NCBI GenBank assembly: GCA_016462645.1
Contig: JAEMSX010000001.1
Coordinates: 65,999-129,998, forward strand
Length of the DNA stretch: 64,000 nt
Reading direction: 5' to 3'
Source: Thermoleophilaceae bacterium
Lineage (GTDB): Bacteria; Actinomycetota; Thermoleophilia; Solirubrobacterales; JACPNS01
Shown: piece by piece, positions 8,609 through 17,608 of the stretch
How positions within the stretch are numbered: position 1 is the first letter of the stretch
Layout of the letters: every line of letters begins with the position of its first letter
Made by a program: the position numbers and the translations under genes
The notes under the pieces: generated by a model
Told to the model about the DNA's origin: nothing
Database searches by the model: none
Seen by the model: the letters and a program-made list of their open reading frames with translations, nothing else

Positions 8609-9891
8609 GCGTCAATGATTGTCGGACCGCCGGCCGGGCTGTCGATCATCAGGCGGCCGTCCACGGCCTCAACTCGCGCGCGCAATCCGCGCAGGCCCTC
8701 GCCGTTCTCATCGGCGCGGCCGCTGCCGTTGTCGCTCACGCGCAGGTAGAACCACTCTTCGTTGCGCCAGGCGTTGATGTTGATCTTCTCGGCGCCGCTG
8801 TGCTTGATCGCGTTGGCGAGCGCCTCGCTGATCACGAAGTACGCCGTGGACTCGGCGCGCTCGCCGGGACGCTCATCGAGGTCGATCTTGATCTCGACGG
8901 GGATCGGGCTGCGCGCCGCGAGCGGAACAAGCGCCGCCTCGAGTCCGCGGTCGCGCAGGATCTGCGGACCGATGCCGCGCACCAGGTCGCGCAGCTCCGC
9001 GAGTGTCCGCTGCGCCTCGTCGCGAGCCTGCGCCACGAGCGCTTTTGCGGCCTCGGGATCGTCGTCGAACTTCTGCTCGGCGCGGCCGAGGTCGAGCGCG
9101 AGCGCCACTAGTCGTGCCTGCGCGCCGTCGTGGAGGTCGCGCTCGATGCGCGACATCTCCGTCGACTGCTGCGTCAGCGTCTCCTCGCGGGTGCGCTCGA
9201 GTTCGGTGACGCGGCCGCGCAGAAGCTCCTCCTCGCTCGTTCCGAGCAGCGCACGGGAGACCTCCTGGAGCACGTAACTCGCCCCGGCGCCCGCCCACGA
9301 CGCCACGACGACCATCGCGATTCCGAACGGAATGACCAGAAACGACTCGATGAAGTTGACGTTGTCACCGAGCAGGAATCCGATCGGGGTGAAGTCGCCC
9401 GGAAGCGCCCAGCCGAAGAGCGGATAGACGATCCAGCCGAACGCGACCAGCCAGAAGCTCAGCGCAACCGCGGCCACCGCAATGCCGAGCGTCGAGACGA
9501 ACACGAGCCACCCGAGGTCCTTCCAGGTCTGCTTGTCGGTCGCGAGCGCGATCGTCCGCTGGGTGCGCGAGCCCTCCTCCTGGTCGTAGACGACCTCCAG
9601 AGGCCGATCGTCGACCAGCTTCAGCCGCGAACGCTCGACGCCCGCACAACGCCTGAAGAACCAGAGGATCAGCAGCGTGATCGGCAGACCGATCACGATG
9701 ATCGCCATCGCGAACGCGATCGACAGTCCGACGGCCCACACGAACCCGGCGACCAGCGCGGCGGGAATCGTGCTCAGGAGGTAGAGCGTCTCGCGCCGCG
9801 TCTTCGGGTCGAACGGACGCGCCGCCAAGCGGTCCATCATCTCCGAGTCGAAGTCGAGCTCCTCGAAGGCGGCTTTGGGGTTGAATGCCAT
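8590..9891 (-). CDS. sensor histidine kinase (DesK type, N-terminal TM sensor)
   Basis: ERDLHDGAQARLVALALDLG; LRVSDNGSGRADENGEGLRGLRARVEA; ATG 9891 preferred over ORF start 9966. Confidence 0.88.
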   Translation of the reverse strand: MAFNPKAAFEELDFDSEMMDRLAARPFDPKTRRETLYLLSTIPAALVAGFVWAVGLSIAFAMAIIVIGLPITLLILWFFRRCAGVERSRLKLVDDRPLEVVYDQEEGSRTQRTIALATDKQTWKDLGWLVFVSTLGIAVAAVALSFWLVAFGWIVYPLFGWALPGDFTPIGFLLGDNVNFIESFLVIPFGIAMVVVASWAGAGASYVLQEVSRALLGTSEEELLRGRVTELERTREETLTQQSTEMSRIERDLHDGAQARLVALALDLGRAEQKFDDDPEAAKALVAQARDEAQRTLAELRDLVRGIGPQILRDRGLEAALVPLAARSPIPVEIKIDLDERPGERAESTAYFVISEALANAIKHSGAEKININAWRNEEWFYLRVSDNGSGRADENGEGLRGLRARVEAVDGRLMIDSPAGGPTIIDAWLSFR

Positions 9892-9995
9892 GCGTGCATC
9901 ATCGCCGACGCGCGCGCGGAAGCCAATACGGAGGACTGGCGAGTGCAGCGGGGGATAACCCGACACTGCACCCGCCAGTTTTGATCAACGCGTGA

Positions 9996-12119
9996 CTATC
10001 CGTGGCCGAAGCGCACGTCCGGCAGCAGCCGGTCGGCGAACTTCGGCAGGTACCAGGCCCACTTGCCCATGATGCGCAGCAGCACCGGCATCAGCAGGAG
10101 TCGGATCAGCATCGTGTCGAGCAGCACCGCGACTCCGAGGATCACGCCCATTTCCTTCGGCGGCAACGGACCCGAAAGCGCGAACGTGAAGAACACGGCG
10201 ACCATCACTGCACCGGCCGCGAAGATCACGCGCCCGGAGTGCGCGACGCCGCCGACCATCGCTTCATGCGGGTCGTGGCTGCGGTCCCAGTGCTCCTTTG
10301 CGCTTGAGAGCAGGAAGACCGTGTAGTCCATCGAGATCGCGAACATCATCGCGAAGAAGAACACCGGCCCCCATGCATCGAGGAAGCCCTGCGGCTGGAA
10401 GCCCAGGATGCTGTGCAGTGCACCGTCCTGGAAGACCCACTTGGCGACGCCGAACGCAGCACCGGCCGCAAGCAGGTTCGTGAGCACGCCGGCCGCCGCG
10501 ACAAGCGGGGCCTGCAGCGCGACGAGCAGCAACAGGAAGCCGAGCGCGAGCACGACTCCGATCACCAGCCAGGTCTTGTCGGCAAGCGCGGTCTCGAGGT
10601 CGTGGTTCTCGGCAACGACACCGCCGATCAGGGCTCCGCGTGGCAGCGCCGCGCGCAGACGGTCGATTGTCGGTCCGATCGTCGGCGACGACGGATCTGC
10701 GGCGGGCACCGCGTTGAACATCGTGTATCCGCCGTTGGCGGGCGAAGGCGCGACGGCCGCAATGCCCTTGTCGCTCTTCAGCACGACCGCAGTCTGGGCC
10801 GCGCCGGCATTCGGCGTCACGACCTGCATCGTTCCCGCGGCTCCGGGTCCGAGGCCCTTGGAGACCTGTTCGTAGCCGACGCGCGATTGATCGCCCTCGG
10901 GCACAACCTTGATCGACGGCATCGCCGTGTTCAGGTTCAGCACCGGCACGGCGAGCGCGACCAGGATGGCGAGCGCCAGCCCGCCGAAGGCCCACGGGTG
11001 CTTCCACAGTCGCTCCGCCCAGGCGGCGAACGCCGGCGAGCGGTGCTCGCCGCTGTGCGCCCACGGGAGCGCGAGCTTGTCAACGCGGGTACCCAGGCGT
11101 CCGAGCACTGCCGGCAGCAGTGTCATCGTCGCGGCGAGGATGAACAGCACCGCGAGCATGATCCCGAGGCTCATCGAGCGGAATGCCGGGCTCGGAACGA
11201 GCATCACGGCAGACAGCGAGATCAGCACGGTTGCGCCGGAGAACAGCACGGCCTTTCCGGCGGTGTCCATCGTCGCGGCAGTCGCCTCGCGCGGAGTCAT
11301 CTCCGAGCCGAACAACGCGCCGCGGAAGCGGTGCACGATGAACAGCGCGTAGTCGATGCCCAGCGCCAGCGCGAACATCAGAGCGAAGTTCATCGCCCAG
11401 ATCGAAACCGGCGTGACCTTCGTGACCAGGTAGAGCGAGCCCGCAGCAGAGACCAACGAGATGATCGTCAGCATCAGCGGCAGACCCGCGGCAACGAGCG
11501 AGCCGAAGGCGAACAGCAGGATCAGCAGAGTCACCGGCCAGGAGATCAGCTCGGATTTCATCATCGCGTCGCGGTTTGCGACGTTGAAGTCCGACCACAT
11601 GCCCGGGGCCCCGGTGAGGCTCGCGGTCACGCCGCCGGACCCGGCAGCCGGGATCGACTCTTTCAGGCGATCGGCCGCGCGGACCATTTCGTTGCTGTCA
11701 CGTGCGGCTCCGGCCTGGACCACGGCCGTCTTGCCGTCCTTCGAGATCGTCACGCCGACGCGCGGCGCGGCGACGGTGGTCACCGCGGGTTCCGCATTCA
11801 GCACCTCTGTCACGTTGGCGACAGTCGACTTGAACTCGGGCGAGGATGTGGTCAGCGTGTCGGAGTTGACCACGACCATCAGGCCGTAGCCGCCGAATCC
11901 ACCGAAGTTGCGATCGACGACTTCGCGGGCCGCGACAGACTCTGAGCCTGACGCTTCCCAGCCGGCGCCCGAAAGCGCGGTCTCGACCTTCGGCGCGAAG
12001 AAGCCGAGCACGAGCACGACCACGACCCACGAGATCATCACCGCGCGGAAGTGGTCGGCCATGTAGCCGCCGAAGCGGCCGATCGGCCCGTACTGGTTGG
12101 ACGATGAGTGTTCGCTCAT
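9996..12119 (-). CDS. MMPL/RND family transporter
   Basis: LALGIDYALFIVHRFRGAL, FAISMDYTVFLLSSAKE motifs; start MSEHSSSNQYGPIGRFGGYMADH at 12119 overlapping upstream gene. Confidence 0.88.
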   Translation of the reverse strand: MSEHSSSNQYGPIGRFGGYMADHFRAVMISWVVVVLVLGFFAPKVETALSGAGWEASGSESVAAREVVDRNFGGFGGYGLMVVVNSDTLTTSSPEFKSTVANVTEVLNAEPAVTTVAAPRVGVTISKDGKTAVVQAGAARDSNEMVRAADRLKESIPAAGSGGVTASLTGAPGMWSDFNVANRDAMMKSELISWPVTLLILLFAFGSLVAAGLPLMLTIISLVSAAGSLYLVTKVTPVSIWAMNFALMFALALGIDYALFIVHRFRGALFGSEMTPREATAATMDTAGKAVLFSGATVLISLSAVMLVPSPAFRSMSLGIMLAVLFILAATMTLLPAVLGRLGTRVDKLALPWAHSGEHRSPAFAAWAERLWKHPWAFGGLALAILVALAVPVLNLNTAMPSIKVVPEGDQSRVGYEQVSKGLGPGAAGTMQVVTPNAGAAQTAVVLKSDKGIAAVAPSPANGGYTMFNAVPAADPSSPTIGPTIDRLRAALPRGALIGGVVAENHDLETALADKTWLVIGVVLALGFLLLLVALQAPLVAAAGVLTNLLAAGAAFGVAKWVFQDGALHSILGFQPQGFLDAWGPVFFFAMMFAISMDYTVFLLSSAKEHWDRSHDPHEAMVGGVAHSGRVIFAAGAVMVAVFFTFALSGPLPPKEMGVILGVAVLLDTMLIRLLLMPVLLRIMGKWAWYLPKFADRLLPDVRFGHG

Positions 12120-12364
12120 TGTGTTGCCTCCGCTGCACACGCCGGGCGCGCTTTGGTGAACTTGGTGAGAATCAGCGATGCGCCGCAGACTCCGACGCTC
12201 GCGTACAGCAACTGGTTGACACCGACGAAGCCGGTCAGCAGCAGAAACCACGGCGAGACTGCGGCGGCCAGGATCGCCGAGACGATTGCCATTGTGCCCG
12301 CGAGCGCAAACAGCACACGCTCCAGGGGCCAGCGGTTGTTCCAGGTCTTCTGAGGTGAGCTCAT
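12116..12364 (-). CDS. DUF2892 (YgaP-like) small membrane protein
   Basis: 82 aa with two TM segments (FALAGTMAIVSAILAAAVSPWFLLLTGFVGVNQLLYASVGVCGASLIL); overlaps both neighbours by 4 nt. Confidence 0.6.
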   Translation of the reverse strand: MSSPQKTWNNRWPLERVLFALAGTMAIVSAILAAAVSPWFLLLTGFVGVNQLLYASVGVCGASLILTKFTKARPACAAEATQ

Positions 12365-13584
12365 AGGACGATCTTTCCTCTCTTACGGGATGAAATGAAG
12401 ACGCGCTCAAAAGCGAGCTTCGCCAGGTGGGCCTGCGGCCCAGCCATTGTGCGGGCCTTCGGGTGAAGGCCCCTCTCCCCGCGAGCGAGGACGTTGTCTG
12501 CCTTGAAGATCACGCCGCTGTTTCCGGCGTCGAGCACGCAGATCGCGCTCAGTTCGTCGAGCGGGAGTGCTTCGGTCTTGCCGGAGTTGATCTCCGCGGC
12601 GATGTTGTGCGCCGCGACCTTGGCCATCGTCTCGGTCATCTGACCGGTCTTCGGCACGCCCGCCGGGACGGCGGTCTCGTCCGGCGGCTTGATCGCGATC
12701 GCGACGCCCGCTGCGTAGATCTCCGGGTGATCCGGGTGGCGGTACTGCTCGTCCACGGGCACGAAGCCCATCGGATTCGCGAGCCCCGGCGTGTTTGCGA
12801 TCACGTCCACGCCACTGAACGGCGGGACGATCATCGAGTACTTGAAGGGCAGCTTGCGGCCGGAGGCGAGCTCGATCTCGTTCGCTGTCACGCGGTCGAT
12901 CGAGCTGTTCGGAAGCCCCTCGATGTCGAGACGGCCGAAGAACTTCTCGACGAGTGCGTTCGAGTTGCCGACGCCGCCCAGACCGAAGTGGCCAAGTTCC
13001 GGCTCAGCGCTGATGAAGGTCACCGGCGCAACGTCCTCAAGGCCCGCTTTCTTGATCTGGTGTTTCGTGTTGAGCAGGAACTCGTATGACGCGCCAAAAC
13101 ACGATCCGCCCTGGGCGGTGCCGACGACGACGGGACCGGGGTCCTTGAGGAACTCCTTCCATGCCGCGCCGGCGCGCTGGGCGTGTTCGAGGTTGCAGAC
13201 CGACTCGGTGTGGCCGGCTTCCGGGCCGAGGCCTTCGATCTTCTCGAAGGCGAGCCGCGGGCCGGTGCCGATGAAGAGGTAGTCGTATGCGAGTTCTTCG
13301 CCGCCGGCCGTGGTGACGGTGCGACCCTCGATATCGATCCGGGCAGCGGCGTCGTTCACGAAGCGGATGTTCTTGCGCCGGTAGATCGGCTCGAGCGGAA
13401 AGGTCACGTCCTTCGCGTCACGCAGACCGAACGGGAGCCAGATCAGCGAGGGGATGAACGTGAATTCGGCGCGCGGATCAACTACGACGATCTCGTGCGA
13501 GTCGTCGACGCGTTTGCGCAGTTCGAGCGCGGCGGTGAGGCCGGCGAAGCTTGATCCGAGGATCACTGTGCGGGTACTGGACAT
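12361..13584 (-). CDS. FAD/NAD(P)-dependent oxidoreductase, sulfide:quinone-reductase-like
   Basis: TVILGSSFAGLTAALELRK FAD motif; FIPSLIWLPFG; ATG 13584 with AAGGAG upstream. Confidence 0.75.
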   Translation of the reverse strand: MSSTRTVILGSSFAGLTAALELRKRVDDSHEIVVVDPRAEFTFIPSLIWLPFGLRDAKDVTFPLEPIYRRKNIRFVNDAAARIDIEGRTVTTAGGEELAYDYLFIGTGPRLAFEKIEGLGPEAGHTESVCNLEHAQRAGAAWKEFLKDPGPVVVGTAQGGSCFGASYEFLLNTKHQIKKAGLEDVAPVTFISAEPELGHFGLGGVGNSNALVEKFFGRLDIEGLPNSSIDRVTANEIELASGRKLPFKYSMIVPPFSGVDVIANTPGLANPMGFVPVDEQYRHPDHPEIYAAGVAIAIKPPDETAVPAGVPKTGQMTETMAKVAAHNIAAEINSGKTEALPLDELSAICVLDAGNSGVIFKADNVLARGERGLHPKARTMAGPQAHLAKLAFERVFISSRKRGKIVL

Positions 13585-13633
13585 GACTTTTTTGATGCTC
13601 CTTGGGTGTGAGCTGGAGTGGACGTGTAGGAAC

Positions 13634-13680
13634 ACTATACAACTTTACAGTTGTACATGCGTTATCATTGTTCAACGATA
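13634..13680. promoter_or_regulatory. candidate ArsR operator/promoter region between divergent genes
   Basis: IR TACAACT-TTAC-AGTTGTA (13638-13655) abutting minus-strand -10 TATAGT (13639-13634); second imperfect IR ATCATTG-TT-CAACGAT. Confidence 0.55.
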
Positions 13681-13707
13681 CGTACGAACCCTTGATTACG
13701 ATCCGAG

Positions 13708-14064
13708 ATGGCAATGAAAAAGACTCCCCACACTGAGCTGACCGGCCCGCTGGTCGACCTCGTCGCCGAGCGCTTCCGTGTGCTTGGCGAACCGATGCGA
13801 ATCCGCCTGCTGAACGAACTGCGCGAGCACGACGCCTCCGTCGGAGAGCTGCACGAAACCATCGGTGCCTCGCAGCAGAATGTCTCCAAGCACCTGGCGA
13901 TCCTGCATCAGGCAGGCATGGTCGAGCGGGTGAAGGTCGGCAACCAGACGCGTTACAGCATTTCCGATCCGAGCGTCTTTGAGCTCTGCGAGCTGGTCTG
14001 CGGCGGAGTGCGCCAACGCGTCGTCAGGCTCGATTCGATCCTGCGCGCGGGCGGCGCGGCTTAA
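13708..14064 (+). CDS. ArsR/SmtB family transcriptional regulator
   Basis: LGEPMRIRLLNELREHDASVGELHETIGASQQNVSKHLAILHQAGMVERVKVGNQTRYSI wHTH. Confidence 0.9.
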   Translation: MAMKKTPHTELTGPLVDLVAERFRVLGEPMRIRLLNELREHDASVGELHETIGASQQNVSKHLAILHQAGMVERVKVGNQTRYSISDPSVFELCELVCGGVRQRVVRLDSILRAGGAA

Positions 14065-14120
14065 CCGCCCCTGAACCTGTAATTGACAGCGTCTGAATGC
14101 CGCTCCCGTAGGCTTGAGCC

Positions 14121-14792
14121 ATGAGTAACTGGTCCCTATGGCTTCTGCTGGCGGGCGTCCCCCTCGTCCTTGGGCTGCTCGCCCAACTGTCCGTCAAGCG
14201 CACCTTCGCGAAGTACAGCGAGGTCGGCGCGGCAAACGGCATGAGCGGCGCTGATGCTGCCGCGGCGGTACTGCGCGAGTCGGGCCTGCCGGGCCTCACG
14301 ATCAACCCGATCGAAGGCCACCTCACCGACCACTACGACCCGCGCAACAAGACGCTGAACCTCTCAGCCGACGTGGGTCAGGCGCACAGCGTCGCCGCGA
14401 TCGGCGTGGCAGCGCACGAAGCCGGCCACGCGATCCAGGACGCGAAGGGCTACTGGCCGATGAGCGTTCGTCAGACGCTTGTGCCGGCGGCAAACATCGG
14501 ATCGACGCTCTGGTTCATGCCGGTCCTCCTCGGCTTCATCCTTCAGTCGACAGGCCTGATCACGGTCGGCCTGGTGCTGTTTGCAGCAGTCGTGCTGTTC
14601 CAGCTGATCACGCTGCCCGTCGAGTTCGACGCCTCGCACCGCGCGCTCGTCGCACTCGAGGACAACAACTTGCTCGCCGCAGGCGAGATCGACGGTGCCC
14701 GCGCAGTGCTGCGCGCAGCTTCACTGACATACGTGGCCGGCTTCGTCGCCGCCCTCGGTCAGCTGATCTACTTCTTCATCGCCAGCCGCTAA
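14121..14792 (+). CDS. YugP-like membrane zinc metallopeptidase
   Basis: HEAGHAIQ motif, GLTINPIEGHLTDHYDPRNKTLNLS, TM segments. Confidence 0.85.
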   Translation: MSNWSLWLLLAGVPLVLGLLAQLSVKRTFAKYSEVGAANGMSGADAAAAVLRESGLPGLTINPIEGHLTDHYDPRNKTLNLSADVGQAHSVAAIGVAAHEAGHAIQDAKGYWPMSVRQTLVPAANIGSTLWFMPVLLGFILQSTGLITVGLVLFAAVVLFQLITLPVEFDASHRALVALEDNNLLAAGEIDGARAVLRAASLTYVAGFVAALGQLIYFFIASR

Positions 14793-15541
14793 AGGATTTT
14801 GACCGGGATACCCGGCGGCGCGAGCTTGAACAGCGCGCGGATCTGATCGTTGGTGACGTGCACGCAGGGGTCTGAACTAGTGCCCGGGACCTGCTTGGGT
14901 TTGTTCGTGCCGTGGATGCCGACGGTCTTGTGGCCCGGCCAGTCGGTGGCGGTGCGCGCGTAGGCGGAGAGGCCGATCGCAAACGGTCCGAAGCGGCCGT
15001 TCTTGTCCGTGCTCGCGAGTCGGTTGCGCACGTAGAAGTTCCCGGCCGGCGTGGTGTGTCCGCTCCGGCCGATCGCGATCGGCGCGCTCCAGACGACCTG
15101 CTCGTTCTTGAACAGCTTGGCGGTGCGCTGGCCCCGGTCAATCTCGATGCGTGAATGCACGACGCGGTATTTGTCGAGCGCAGAACGGCGGATCCACCCG
15201 GTCGCCTGACTGCGCATCGGGAGGCGCGCCTCGGTCCAGACGGTGCCGTCGCTGTAGATGCGTTCGCGCAGCGTGAGGACGAGCTCGCTCGTTCTGTCCG
15301 GCGTGTGGCGGGTCAGAGTGCGCAGCTTCCTGCCGCGCTCGCCAGGACGGCTGAAGGCGCTGACCCGCTTGCTGACGAACGCCCAGCGCGAAGTGTCGAG
15401 TTCGTTGGAGAGCAGCGTCTCGGTGTACGACCCTTTGGCGCCCGCGGCCATGGCCGGGCCGGCCAGAGCAAACGCGCTGACGGTCACGGCAAATGTCACG
15501 GCAAGCAGCCGTGACAGCAAGGCGGAGGCGTGTGTGTCCAT
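14789..15541 (-). CDS. L,D-transpeptidase (YkuD)-like secreted protein with atypical active-site motif
   Basis: Signal peptide; TAKLFKNEQVVWSAPIAIGRSGHTTPAGNFYVRNRL; HGTNKPKQVPGTSSDPCVHVTND. Confidence 0.75.
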   Translation of the reverse strand: MDTHASALLSRLLAVTFAVTVSAFALAGPAMAAGAKGSYTETLLSNELDTSRWAFVSKRVSAFSRPGERGRKLRTLTRHTPDRTSELVLTLRERIYSDGTVWTEARLPMRSQATGWIRRSALDKYRVVHSRIEIDRGQRTAKLFKNEQVVWSAPIAIGRSGHTTPAGNFYVRNRLASTDKNGRFGPFAIGLSAYARTATDWPGHKTVGIHGTNKPKQVPGTSSDPCVHVTNDQIRALFKLAPPGIPVKIL

Positions 15542-15614
15542 CTCCCACAGTTATCGGAAGCTCCGCGCCCAGGCTGCAACTTACGACTGGACGGCTACCC
15601 TTTGAACTTCTCTG

Positions 15615-15688
15615 GGGCGCGTAACTCAGCTGGTTAGAGTGCCTCCCTTACAAGGAGGAAGTCGCAAGTTCGAATCTTGCCGTGCCCA
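15615..15688 (+). tRNA. tRNA-Val (anticodon TAC)
   Basis: Acceptor GGGCGCG/CGTGCCC, anticodon arm CCTCC-CTTACAA-GGAGG, T-arm GCAAG-TTCGAAT-CTTGC. Confidence 0.95.
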
Positions 15689-15822
15689 CTTCGCAAGACC
15701 TCAATCTCGCGCTAACACGGATCGATGTAGTTTGACCGAGCGATGGCGCTCACCGCATCGTTCCTTTCCAAATAGTCGTCGCCACCGGCAGTTGTCAATC
15801 TGCCACAATTCCTCCGCATCCA

Positions 15823-15896
15823 GGGGATGTAGCTCAGTTGGTTAGAGCGCCGCCCTGTCAAGGCGGAGGTCGCGAGTTCGAGTCTCGTCATTCCCG
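15823..15896 (+). tRNA. tRNA-Asp (anticodon GTC)
   Basis: Acceptor GGGGATG/CATTCCC, anticodon arm CCGCC-CTGTCAA-GGCGG, T-arm with TTCGAGT. Confidence 0.95.
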
Positions 15897-15908
15897 TTTT
15901 ACCTGGAG

Positions 15909-16418
15909 TTGATTGCATTGGGGATTTACTTTCGTCATCTGGCCGCAGCTGCGGCGATTGTCTGTCTGACGCTGTTTGCGGCCGGCTGTGGCGACGGCGA
16001 TTCCGAATCCGGACAACTTCCTGATCCCGGGGCCACCGGCAAGTCCAATAACGAAGTTGTCGTCGCTACCGGAGCGGTCAGCGCCGAAGTGAAGGCCAAG
16101 CAGGAGGCGCTCGCCAAGAAGGCCAAGAAGATCAAGGCCGCGGCGAAGAAGGCCGGCACGACAACACCCCCGGAGGGCATGGCCGGCCAGAAGTGCCGCT
16201 CAAAGTCGGGCTACAGCGACGTCACGACGCTCGGTTTCGACTGCTCCGCGGCCGACAAGCTGCTCGTCGTCGGCGACGATCGCTGGGTCGTCCTCCCCGC
16301 CAAGAAGACGAAGGTCGGGAAGTACGCGTGTACGCGCATCAGGGAGACCAAGTCCTACCTGAAGTTCCAGTGCACCAACCTCGGCAGGTCGATCCAGTTC
16401 AAGGTGCCCACGGGCTGA
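15909..16418 (+). CDS. putative lipoprotein
   Basis: Signal peptide with lipobox LFAAGC; Lys/Ala-rich linker; non-ATG (TTG) start. Confidence 0.55.
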   Translation: MIALGIYFRHLAAAAAIVCLTLFAAGCGDGDSESGQLPDPGATGKSNNEVVVATGAVSAEVKAKQEALAKKAKKIKAAAKKAGTTTPPEGMAGQKCRSKSGYSDVTTLGFDCSAADKLLVVGDDRWVVLPAKKTKVGKYACTRIRETKSYLKFQCTNLGRSIQFKVPTG

Positions 16419-16453
16419 GTCCTCGCCCGCGCTCTCGGTAGGCTCCGCCAGCA

Positions 16454-17608
16454 ATGGCCGACGAGCAGACCGTCGAAAAATCCTCCGAGCACAAGGTCAA
16501 GTCGCTCGAACTCTTCTTCGACCTTGTTTTCGTGCTTGCGTTCACGCAGGTCACGACAAAGCTCGCGCACGATCTCACCTGGGAAGGCCTGCTTCGCTCG
16601 CTGCTCGTACTCGCAGTGCTCTGGTGGGCGTGGTCTGGATTCGCCTGGCTGACCAACGCATTCGACCCTGAGTCCAAACTGCTGCGTCTACCGATCTTCG
16701 TCGCCATGGCGGCGCTGCTCGTCGCCTCGCTCGCGGTGCCTGAGGCCTTCGGTGAGTATGCGGCGTATTTCGCGGTCGCCTACTTCATCGTCCGCGCGAT
16801 CCACTGGTCGTTCTATCTGATCGGGACGAGCCGCCGCGACCGCGAGCAGTTCCAGGCCGTCATGACGCTCGTTCCTGTGTTCATTCTCGCGCCAGCGCTG
16901 ATCCTCGTGTCGGTCGCGTTCGACGGCTGGCTGCAGGCGGCGTTCTGGGTGCTGGCGATCGTCGTCGACTACGGCGGCGCGTACTTCCTGGCCGGCGAGG
17001 GCTGGCTCGTTGAGCCCGACCACTTTGCCGAGCGCTTCGGCCTGATCGTGATCATTGCGCTGGGCGAGTCGATCGTCTCGATCGGCGTCGGCGCCGAAGG
17101 CGTGACGCTGGACGCCAAGACGATTGTCGCCGCGATCCTCGCCATCACATTGGCGAGCGCGATGTGGTGGATGTATTTCGACGTCGTCGCGCTGGTGGCG
17201 GCCCGCGTGCTGCATCGGCTCGAAGGCGGTGATCGCGTGCGCATGGCACGCGACACCTACGCGATGCTGCACTACTTCCTGATCGCCGGAGTGATCCTCT
17301 GCGCGCTGGCGATCAAGAAGACCATCGGCCATCCGGAGGAGTACCTCAAAGAGATTCCGGCGATCGCCCTGGGACTCGGCATTGCGTTCTACGCCGGTGG
17401 GCTGGCGGCGATCCGCAAGCGCGACATCGGGAAGTGGAACTGGTTCCGGCTCGTCGTCGCGCTCGTGGCATTGGCGCTCATTCCGGCGTTCAAGGAGCTC
17501 AGCGCGCTCGTGTCGCTCTCGATCGCCACCGCGCTGCTGGTCGCGCTGGTCGGGACCGAGGCCTGGTACTACCGCGACGTTCGGGCGCGGGTCCGCTCGA
17601 CTGCTTAG
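16454..17608 (+). CDS. low temperature requirement protein A (LtrA) family membrane protein
   Basis: KSLELFFDLVFVLAFTQVTTKLAHDLTWEGLLRSLLVLAVLWWAW; FAERFGLIVIIALGESIV. Confidence 0.9.
   Translation: MADEQTVEKSSEHKVKSLELFFDLVFVLAFTQVTTKLAHDLTWEGLLRSLLVLAVLWWAWSGFAWLTNAFDPESKLLRLPIFVAMAALLVASLAVPEAFGEYAAYFAVAYFIVRAIHWSFYLIGTSRRDREQFQAVMTLVPVFILAPALILVSVAFDGWLQAAFWVLAIVVDYGGAYFLAGEGWLVEPDHFAERFGLIVIIALGESIVSIGVGAEGVTLDAKTIVAAILAITLASAMWWMYFDVVALVAARVLHRLEGGDRVRMARDTYAMLHYFLIAGVILCALAIKKTIGHPEEYLKEIPAIALGLGIAFYAGGLAAIRKRDIGKWNWFRLVVALVALALIPAFKELSALVSLSIATALLVALVGTEAWYYRDVRARVRSTA

Noticed and set aside
10413-11945. 510-aa plus-strand ORF
   Set aside because: Antisense shadow of the MMPL gene
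12454-12471. Inverted repeat GGCCTTC-GGGT-GAAGGCC as a REP or terminator
   Set aside because: Lies inside the coding sequence of the FAD oxidoreductase; kept as a chance palindrome
15712-15918. 68-aa minus-strand ORF 'MQSTPGKTGMTRLELATSALTGRRSNQLSYIP'
   Set aside because: Antisense translation of tRNA-Asp, a common annotation artefact
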